A DNA stretch of 37,476 nucleotides, taken from Actinomycetota bacterium. GTDB taxonomy: Bacteria > Actinomycetota > Acidimicrobiia > Spongiisociales > UBA5794. This document shows positions 32,155 to 37,476 of this stretch, one piece after another. Position 1 is the first letter of the stretch, and every line of letters starts with the position of its first letter. The translations under genes and the position numbers were made by a program. The notes under the pieces were generated by a model. It had not been told where the DNA came from, ran no database searches, and saw only the letters and a program-made list of their open reading frames with translations. Location of the stretch: contig JASJXX010000017.1 of assembly GCA_030123765.1 (NCBI GenBank), positions 1 to 37,476 of the forward strand, given 5' to 3'.

Positions 32155-33417
32155 ATGATTGACATCGCGTACCTCAGAGATCGGCGTGACGAGCTCGCCG
32201 CTTCGCTCGCCCGTCGTGGCATCACGATCGACCTCGATGAGCTCCACAGCCTCGACCAACAACGGCGGCAGGCTCGTTCGGCAGCCGAGGAGATCCGCAG
32301 CAAGCAGAACGCGATAGGTATGTCGATCTCCCGCCTTGAGGGAGAAGATAAGCAGGCAGCTATCTCGGAGGCCGGCGAGCTCTCGGCCCGTTACAGGTCG
32401 ACGCTCGCTGTGGCAGATGGACTTGATGAGCAGTTCCATACACGGTGGGTCACGCTCCCGAACTTGACAGACCCCACGGCTGCGCACGGCATGGAGGAGG
32501 GAGACGCCGTTGAGATCAGCCGGCACCTTGCACCCACCGAGTTCGCCTTCGTGCCGAAGGACCACGTCGATCTCGGCGAAGCTCTCGGGATCGTGGACAT
32601 AGAGCGTGCAACGAAGATCTCAGGCAGCCGCTTCGGGATAGTCAGGGGGGATCTCGCGCTCTACGAGATGGCGCTCACTCGGTGGGCGATGGATTCACTA
32701 TCGAGCCACGGATTCGTCCCGATCCTGCCACCCGTGCTCGTACGTGAGCATGCACTGGTCGGCACAGGCTTCTTCCCCGGTGACCGCGAGCAGGTCTACT
32801 CAATCGAGGACGACGATCTCTACCTCGTAGGTACTTCGGAAGTTCCCCTGGCGGCGATGCACGGTGACGAGATCTTCGACAGGAGCGCCCTCCCTCTACG
32901 TTACGCGGGCTTCTCGACATGCTTCCGGAGGGAGGCAGGAACGTACGGAAAAGACACGCGGGGTATCTTCCGCGTTCACCAGTTCGACAAGGTCGAGATG
33001 TTCTCGTTCGTCCATCCCGACAACTCGCAGGAAGAGCACGACTTTCTCCTTGAGCGTGAGGAGGAGCTCATCAGGGCTCTCGAACTGCCGTATCGCGTCG
33101 TGAACGTGGCTGCGGGAGATCTCGGGCCGTCCGCCGCAAAGAAGTACGACATCGAGGCGTGGTTCCCCGGCCAGGAGCGTTTCCGCGAGATCACCTCCAC
33201 TTCGAACACGACCGATTACCAGGCGCGACGGCTCAAGATTCGTTTCAAGAATGAGGAAGGGAAGAACGAGTTTGTCCACACCCTCAACGGCACGGCGATC
33301 GCGATGGGCCGGGTCCTGATCGCGCTGATGGAGAACCATCAGCGCGAGGACGGCACTATCGGGATTCCTGAGGCTCTCGTTCCCTACACCGGCTTCGAGT
33401 CCCTGAGCGCGAGATGA
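32155..33417 (+). CDS. serS: serine--tRNA ligase
   Basis: Class II seryl-tRNA synthetase of 420 aa. An N-terminal antiparallel coiled coil (about residues 25-100) grips the long variable arm of tRNA-Ser. The catalytic core has the TSEVPLAAMH loop, motif 2 CFRREAGTYGKDTRGIFRVH and motif 3 NGTAIAMGRVLIALMENHQ. Three tRNA-Ser genes lie within about 4 kb downstream. The end overlaps the methyltransferase gene as ATGA. Confidence 0.96.
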   Translation: MIDIAYLRDRRDELAASLARRGITIDLDELHSLDQQRRQARSAAEEIRSKQNAIGMSISRLEGEDKQAAISEAGELSARYRSTLAVADGLDEQFHTRWVTLPNLTDPTAAHGMEEGDAVEISRHLAPTEFAFVPKDHVDLGEALGIVDIERATKISGSRFGIVRGDLALYEMALTRWAMDSLSSHGFVPILPPVLVREHALVGTGFFPGDREQVYSIEDDDLYLVGTSEVPLAAMHGDEIFDRSALPLRYAGFSTCFRREAGTYGKDTRGIFRVHQFDKVEMFSFVHPDNSQEEHDFLLEREEELIRALELPYRVVNVAAGDLGPSAAKKYDIEAWFPGQERFREITSTSNTTDYQARRLKIRFKNEEGKNEFVHTLNGTAIAMGRVLIALMENHQREDGTIGIPEALVPYTGFESLSAR

Positions 33418-34040
33418 GCGCCGGCAGGGTCTTCTCCGACATTGCCGACCGGTACGACCGGCTGAACTCGATCCTCTCGCTCGGCCAGGACCAGAAGTGG
33501 CGCAACACGGTCGTCTCCCGGCTCCCGGGAGGCCGCCTCCTCGACCTCGGGGCAGGCACCGGCGCGGCGAACACGATCTTCGGTGAACGCGAGATCGTCG
33601 CACTGGACCCTGCACCGGAGATGCTCGCGCTCAACGATGCCCCGTCGAGAGTCGTGTCGGTAGGCGAGCATCTGCCATTCGACGACGAGTCTTTCGACGC
33701 TGTGTTCTCCGCGTATGTGTTTCGTAACCTTGAGTCTGTCACCGAGACGATGGCGGAGATCACGCGGGTGCTCAAGCCGGGGGGAGTGGCAGGCATCGTT
33801 GACCTCGGACGACCGGCAGGGAGAGCAGCGGCCAGGCTGCACCGAGCGGGAACCGCCACACTGCTCCCCCTCGTAGGCATGAGCATCGGCGCACGGCAGG
33901 AGTACATCTACCTGCACCACACACTCGACAAGCATCCACCCCCCGACGTCCTGCTCGCCGACACTCCCCTTGAGCTCGTGGACACCTGGAGGCTCGGCCC
34001 GATGGGCTTCGTCTGGGCAGCCCTGCTCGCGAAGCGGTAA
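33414..34040 (+). CDS. ubiE: UbiE/MenG-family methyltransferase
   Basis: SAM-dependent methyltransferase of 208 aa with the UbiE start pattern VFSDIADRYDRLNSILSLGQDQKWR. Motif I is LLDLGAGTG, followed by VALDPAPEML and YVFRNLESV, then ITRVLKPGG. It probably methylates demethylmenaquinone in the last step of menaquinone synthesis. It is shorter than typical family members (about 230-250 aa), and the C-terminal third is divergent, so a different substrate is possible. Coupled to serS by ATGA. Confidence 0.85.
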   Translation: MSAGRVFSDIADRYDRLNSILSLGQDQKWRNTVVSRLPGGRLLDLGAGTGAANTIFGEREIVALDPAPEMLALNDAPSRVVSVGEHLPFDDESFDAVFSAYVFRNLESVTETMAEITRVLKPGGVAGIVDLGRPAGRAAARLHRAGTATLLPLVGMSIGARQEYIYLHHTLDKHPPPDVLLADTPLELVDTWRLGPMGFVWAALLAKR

Positions 34041-34143
34041 ATCCCGTAGGACGAACCGTGACTCCGGCGTCTCACGACTCCAGAGAACCGTGCACCCGCC
34101 CTCGAGTGATTGAACGTCGGCGCGTTCTGGACGATCGACTCCT

Positions 34144-34240
34144 GCAAGGCAACCCCGTCACACCCGGAACTGACCCGCTTAGGGCTGCTTCCTTCCGGAT
34201 CTGACCCGATTCACGACGCTCCGCCGTGGCGGGACCTTGC
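34144..34240 (-). ncRNA. ffs: signal recognition particle RNA (4.5S, small bacterial type)
   Basis: On the minus strand the apical SRP domain is unmistakable: GGTCAGATCCGGAAGGAAGC followed by AGCC and a pairing GGGTCAG arm. The ends close with GCAAGG/CCTTGC. The length, about 97 nt between the closing stems, fits the small type without an Alu domain. It binds Ffh in co-translational targeting. The exact ends may extend a few nucleotides. Confidence 0.9.
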
Positions 34241-34371
34241 GATCACCATCGACCGAGCCAGCGCTGACCCGACGTCGTCACACCCTCAGGCGGGAATTCA
34301 GCTCCGCATGAAGAGGATTTCGGACAGAGGGCACCCCTAGTACCCCACCTAGCACGGTCCCCTAAGAGTAC

Positions 34372-35346
34372 TTACACCATCGGTGTAGCAGGAGTCGTGA
34401 CGCTCTCGGCGACGAAACGGTGCATCCTGTCGCGGGCTTGCGCAGCGAGAGTCGTTGGAAAGGCGTCGAACGCGTGGATTCCACCCGGAGCGATGTGAAG
34501 GGCTGTCTCGTTCCGGGCAGCAGCCCAGCGGGCGGACATGAAGAGCGTGTCGTCAAGGAGCGGATCCGATGTGCCGACGGTGAAGAGTGCGGGGCCGAGG
34601 CCGGCCACATCTCCGTAGAGGGGCGCGTAGTAGGGATCGAACGGGTCGATCTTCGCATCACCCTTGTAGTGGTCGACGAACCACGCCATGATTTCCTGAT
34701 CGAGCACGAGTCCCTCGGTGTCCCACAGACGGACCGAAGGGGTGCCTGAGGGCATGTAGGAGCCGTATGCGAGGTTCGCCCCTGCCCACCCCTCAAAGCC
34801 ATCTTCATCTCTGATCGTCAGCATCGCGGCTACTGCGAGATTGGCGCCTGCGGATTCGCCGCCGATGACGATGCGGTCTGTTCCGAACTCGACCGTCGCG
34901 CTCTCGATCGCCCACCGCGCTGCAGTGACGCAGTCCTGGAGGCCGGCCGGGTATGGGTGCTCGGGCGCGAGCCTGTACTCGACGGAGACGACGGCCACGC
35001 GCGCCTTGCGCGAGAGTTCCTCGAGCATCGGATCCATCATGTCGTTGCTCCCAAGCACCCAGCCACCGCCATGGAAGTGCAGGAACACGCCGTTCGTGAC
35101 GCCTGTCTCGATGATGCGGAGCTCAATCATCCCCTCTCGCCCTTCGATCTCGCGTGTTGCGGCGAACTCCGAGTGGATGACCGGCCCCCACACGGTCTGC
35201 CCTGCACGTCTCGCGTCGCGAATCTGGACCGGTGTGAAGGCGGTTATCGGGGGCAACGCAGTCGTCATCTGCTGGATCTGGATGTTGAAGGCCAGAGTCT
35301 CCTCGGAGACGGCATCCGGGAGCAGGAGGGCGGGATCGATGAGCAT
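34372..35346 (-). CDS. alpha/beta hydrolase, HSL family (alpha/beta fold-3)
   Basis: A 324-aa carboxylesterase-like enzyme. Oxyanion motif HGGGW at residues 92-96; Ser165 in GGESAG, Asp261 in GTSDPLLDD and His291 in GGIHAF form the triad. Family IV (hormone-sensitive lipase) esterases usually hydrolyse short acyl esters; the natural substrate is unknown. The ATG at 35346 was chosen. The longer frame to 35751 would read through tRNA-Ser and into tadA on the other strand. No clear ribosome site was seen. The SRP RNA lies downstream on the same strand. Confidence 0.88.
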   Translation of the reverse strand: MLIDPALLLPDAVSEETLAFNIQIQQMTTALPPITAFTPVQIRDARRAGQTVWGPVIHSEFAATREIEGREGMIELRIIETGVTNGVFLHFHGGGWVLGSNDMMDPMLEELSRKARVAVVSVEYRLAPEHPYPAGLQDCVTAARWAIESATVEFGTDRIVIGGESAGANLAVAAMLTIRDEDGFEGWAGANLAYGSYMPSGTPSVRLWDTEGLVLDQEIMAWFVDHYKGDAKIDPFDPYYAPLYGDVAGLGPALFTVGTSDPLLDDTLFMSARWAAARNETALHIAPGGIHAFDAFPTTLAAQARDRMHRFVAESVTTPATPMV

Positions 35347-35407
35347 GCCGTGAGAGGCTAGACCCTTCTGCACGACTCGGTGGCAGTCGTGGTCGGTGCC
35401 TCGGGAG

Positions 35408-35494
35408 CGGAGGGAGAGGGATTCGAACCCTCGATACGTTTCCGTATACACGCTTTCCAGGCGTGCGCACTCGGCCAGACTATGCGATCCCTCC
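35408..35494 (-). tRNA. tRNA-Ser (GGA)
   Basis: Class II tRNA with a long variable arm. Acceptor GGAGGGA/TCCCTCC, anticodon GGA (complement at 35456-35458) in the loop CTGGAAA, discriminator G as in tRNA-Ser. CCA is not encoded. Confidence 0.96.
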
Positions 35495-35505
35495 GTAGGC
35501 TGGGG

Positions 35506-35511
35506 ATTGTA
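35506..35511 (-). promoter_or_regulatory. -10 element of tRNA-Ser (GGA)
   Basis: TACAAT on the minus strand, 11 nt before the mature tRNA 5' end. Confidence 0.45.
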
Positions 35512-35529
35512 GAAGTGAGGACCTGAATA

Positions 35530-35979
35530 GTGGATGCAGACCAAGCAATGGTGATAGCCCTCTCCGAGGCCAGGGACGCTGAGGCACATGGAGACGTACC
35601 GGTCGGAGCTGTGCTCCTCGACGGCTCCGGCAACATCGTGGCACGCGGCCACAACCGCAGGGAGGAGTTCGGTGACGCGACGGCACACGCCGAGATGCTC
35701 GTCATCTCGCAACGGTCCCGCGAGCTCGGCGATTGGCGGCTCACGGGCCACACCCTTGTGGTCACGCTCGAACCGTGTGCCATGTGCGCGATGGCAGCCG
35801 TGTGGGCAAGAGTGGACAGGATCGTCTACGGCGCAGCGGACCTCAAGGCCGGAGCTGCATGGTCACTCTTCAACATCCCTCAGGACGAGCGCCTGAATCA
35901 CACCATCGATCTCGAGCACGGGGTACGCGAGGCCGAGTGCCGTGCTCTCCTCGAGGACTTCTTCACCCGCCGCCGCTGA
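35530..35979 (+). CDS. tadA: tRNA-specific adenosine deaminase TadA
   Basis: Zinc-dependent deaminase of 149 aa that converts A34 to inosine in tRNA-Arg. Zinc and catalytic residues: His53 and Glu55 in TAHAEM, Cys83 and Cys86 in LEPCAMCAMA. The GTG start at 35530 has a GAGGA ribosome site about 9 nt upstream; an ATG at 35548 is the alternative. It is divergent from tRNA-Ser (GGA), a pairing also seen in mycobacteria. It ends 12 nt from the end of the convergent fba gene. Confidence 0.92.
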   Translation: MDADQAMVIALSEARDAEAHGDVPVGAVLLDGSGNIVARGHNRREEFGDATAHAEMLVISQRSRELGDWRLTGHTLVVTLEPCAMCAMAAVWARVDRIVYGAADLKAGAAWSLFNIPQDERLNHTIDLEHGVREAECRALLEDFFTRRR

Positions 35980-35991
35980 CCTGTCTCGTGG

Positions 35992-37023
35992 TCAGTTGAG
36001 GAGCGATCTGCCCTCTGCGCGCAGCGCCACACAGGCTTCGGTCACACCTTCCGCCATAGCGATCTCAGCCTTCTTGAGGTAGGACCGCGGGTCGTAGACC
36101 TTCTTGTTCCCGATCTCACCATCGATCATCAGCACACCCTCGTAATTGGTGAACATGTGATCAGCGATTGAGCGGGTGAAGGTGTACTGGTTGTCCGTGT
36201 CGATGTTCATCTTGATGACGCCGTATTCAATGGCGTCGTGGATGTCCTGCAGCTCGGAGCCGGATCCACCGTGGAAGACGTAGTCGAACCACGCGTCCTC
36301 GCCGTGCTCAGCCTTGATCGCTTCCTGGCCGTCGCGCAGGACTTCCGGACGGAGCTGCACGTTTCCAGGCTTGTAAAGGCCGTGCACGTTCCCGAAGGTC
36401 GCGGCAAGCATGTACCGGCCCTTCTCGCCGAGCCCGATCGCCTCCACCGTCTTGAGCAGGTCTTCGTTGGTGGTGTAGAGCTTCTCGCGTGGCGTTCCTT
36501 CGGCTGATACGCCGTCCTCCTCGCCCCCCACGACACCGACCTCAAGTTCAAGGATGATGTCGAGCGCTCGCATCTCCTCCAGAAGTTGCGCGGAGATCTC
36601 GAGATTCGAATCGAGGTCGATCGCCGATCCGTCAAACATGTGGCTCTGGTAGAGCGGTGGGAGGCCATGGCTCCTCCGCTCCCGGCTGACCTCGAGGAGG
36701 GGCCGGATGAAGGCGTCGACCTTGTCTGCCTGGCAGTGGTCCGTGTGCAGCGCGATCAGCACCGGATACTCTTCTGCGAGAAGGTACGCCATCTCCGCAA
36801 TCGCCTGGGCGCCGAGCGACATGCTGTTGACATAGGTTCCTGAGGCAAAAGAGCCGCCGCCGTGACTGACCTCGATGATCCCGTCTGCTCCGGCATCGGC
36901 GAAGCCGCGCATTGCTGCGTTGAGAGTCTCTGACGAGGTGATGTTGATAGCGGGATAGGCGTACTTGCCCTCCCTCGCTGCGTCGAGCATGGCGTTGTAC
37001 TGGTCTGGCGTCGCGATTGGCAT
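35992..37023 (-). CDS. fba: class II fructose-bisphosphate aldolase
   Basis: Zinc-dependent aldolase of 343 aa that splits fructose-1,6-bisphosphate into dihydroxyacetone phosphate and glyceraldehyde-3-phosphate. ALHTDHCQADK carries catalytic Asp95 and zinc-ligand His96; LELEVGVVGGEEDGV, TFGNVHGLYKPGNV and VFHGGSGS supply the other metal and phosphate contacts. The ATG at 37023 has a strong GGAGGGA ribosome site about 4 nt upstream. Confidence 0.96.
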   Translation of the reverse strand: MPIATPDQYNAMLDAAREGKYAYPAINITSSETLNAAMRGFADAGADGIIEVSHGGGSFASGTYVNSMSLGAQAIAEMAYLLAEEYPVLIALHTDHCQADKVDAFIRPLLEVSRERRSHGLPPLYQSHMFDGSAIDLDSNLEISAQLLEEMRALDIILELEVGVVGGEEDGVSAEGTPREKLYTTNEDLLKTVEAIGLGEKGRYMLAATFGNVHGLYKPGNVQLRPEVLRDGQEAIKAEHGEDAWFDYVFHGGSGSELQDIHDAIEYGVIKMNIDTDNQYTFTRSIADHMFTNYEGVLMIDGEIGNKKVYDPRSYLKKAEIAMAEGVTEACVALRAEGRSLLN

Positions 37024-37129
37024 GAGTCCCTCCGAACGGGTAGTTCGCTACTGCAGAAATTACTCGATTCCCCGCCACTCTTCACCGTGAGCACGCTCAA
37101 TCTGAATTCCAGTCGGATAACCGCCTCGG

Positions 37130-37135
37130 TAGACT
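37130..37135 (+). promoter_or_regulatory. -10 element of tRNA-Ser (CGA)
   Basis: TAGACT, 11 nt before the mature tRNA 5' end; TTCCAG 17 nt upstream is a weak -35. Confidence 0.45.
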
Positions 37136-37146
37136 CCCGCTAGCCG

Positions 37147-37236
37147 GGAGGGGTGACAGAGCGGACGAATGTGACGGTCTCGAAAACCGTTGGGCCTTTT
37201 GGGGTCCCGAGGGTTCAAATCCCTCCCCCTCCGCCA
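37147..37236 (+). tRNA. tRNA-Ser (CGA)
   Basis: Class II tRNA. Acceptor GGAGGGG/CCCCTCC, anticodon CGA at 37181-37183 in CTCGAAA, long variable arm, discriminator G, and CCA encoded at 37234-37236. Confidence 0.96.
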
Positions 37237-37240
37237 CATC

Positions 37241-37266
37241 GAAAGGGCGCCACCCGGCGCCCTTTC
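37241..37266 (+). terminator. intrinsic terminator after tRNA-Ser (CGA)
   Basis: Perfect 11-bp stem, GAAAGGGCGCC with its complement, around an ACCC loop, starting 4 nt after the tRNA CCA end; the stem ends in TTTC. This is the best terminator in the window. Confidence 0.8.
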
Positions 37267-37386
37267 TCCGTTCCGCCCTCTACCATATCTCGCGACTCCT
37301 CAACCGTACTCAGCGCTGTCTCGCGTCCACAGATTACGGACGCAGGGGTGCGGTTGGGCGGAGAGTGGTGCCAAACTACGGGGTCT

Positions 37387-37474
37387 GGAGGGATGACTGA
37401 GCGGACGAAAGTACTGGTCTTGAAAACCAGCGAGGCGCAAGCTTCCGTGGGTTCAAATCCCACTCCCTCCGCCA
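37387..37474 (+). tRNA. tRNA-Ser (TGA)
   Basis: Class II tRNA. Acceptor GGAGGGA/TCCCTCC, anticodon TGA at 37421-37423 in CTTGAAA, long variable arm, discriminator G, CCA encoded at 37472-37474. It shares the D-arm pattern (GACTGAGCGGACGAAAG) with the preceding tRNA-Ser, so the two are probably an old tandem duplication. Confidence 0.96.
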
Positions 37475-37476
37475 AT

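Noticed and set aside
35347-35751. N-terminal extension of the hydrolase frame
   Set aside because: It runs through tRNA-Ser (GGA) and antisense to tadA; the enzyme's own domain begins after 35346.
37040-37051. GTAG-TTCG-CTAC mini-hairpin upstream of fba
   Set aside because: A 4-bp stem is too short to be meaningful without conservation.
37215-37475. Minus-strand open frame with GFEPTEACASLVFKTS
   Set aside because: It is the antisense translation of a tRNA-Ser gene, a well-known false protein found in many databases.

Overview
The window looks like part of an actinobacterial chromosome, probably from a lineage outside the mycobacteria and streptomycetes (an Acidimicrobiia-like lineage would fit; this is inference, not proof). 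The evidence is gene order. One minus-strand operon runs fhaA-fhaB-pstP-rodA-pbpA, then pknB and mutY; crgA, a class E sortase and a pabA-type amidotransferase lie beside it. A second block, DUF2520-panC-coaX-lysS followed by clpC, matches the order known from Mycobacterium tuberculosis. Apart from the left edge everything looks like housekeeping DNA: no insertion sequence, prophage, integrase or CRISPR array was seen.

Layout. 1-1143: 3' part of a GH13 alpha-glucosidase gene, frameshifted. 1194-3754 (-): stand-alone B12-binding mutase subunit, sucC and sucD, i.e. methylmalonyl-CoA to succinyl-CoA to succinate. 3825-4589 (+): FetB-like permease. 4651-9419 (-): clpC and pcrA. 9539-11975 (+): polyprenyl diphosphate synthase and a lipoprotein with two septum-formation-like repeats. 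12036-16330 (-): DUF2520 protein, panC, coaX, lysS and a cupin. 16454-16528 (-): tRNA-Ile. 16671-18457 (+): two-component system. 18523-18668 (+): a strongly foldable, possibly new RNA ahead of a small membrane protein gene. 19268-20751 (+): tRNA-Ala, thiolase and a small zinc-ribbon membrane protein. 20783-20814: DnaA-box-like cluster. 20846-30510: crgA, sortase, pabA and the cell-wall and division signalling operon. 30612-34040 (+): tRNA-Leu, CARDB-like protein, DUF4446 protein, serS and a ubiE-type methyltransferase. 34144-37474: SRP RNA, an HSL-type hydrolase, three tRNA-Ser genes, tadA and fba.

Gene organisation is very compact. Fourteen gene pairs overlap by the 4-nt ATGA or GTGA arrangement and one by TGATG, so translational coupling is probably widespread. 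At nine genes, mostly the first of a transcription unit, a TANNNT -10-like hexamer lies 6-8 nt before the start codon with no Shine-Dalgarno sequence between, which points to leaderless mRNAs. Genes that do have a good Shine-Dalgarno sequence (sucC, clpC, the 18731 gene, the thiolase, fba) lack this arrangement. The two signals together fixed several start codons.

The longest stretch without a protein gene is 18458-18730 (273 nt, holding the candidate RNA). 34041-34371 holds the SRP RNA and otherwise nothing recognisable. 37267-37386 shows nothing convincing.
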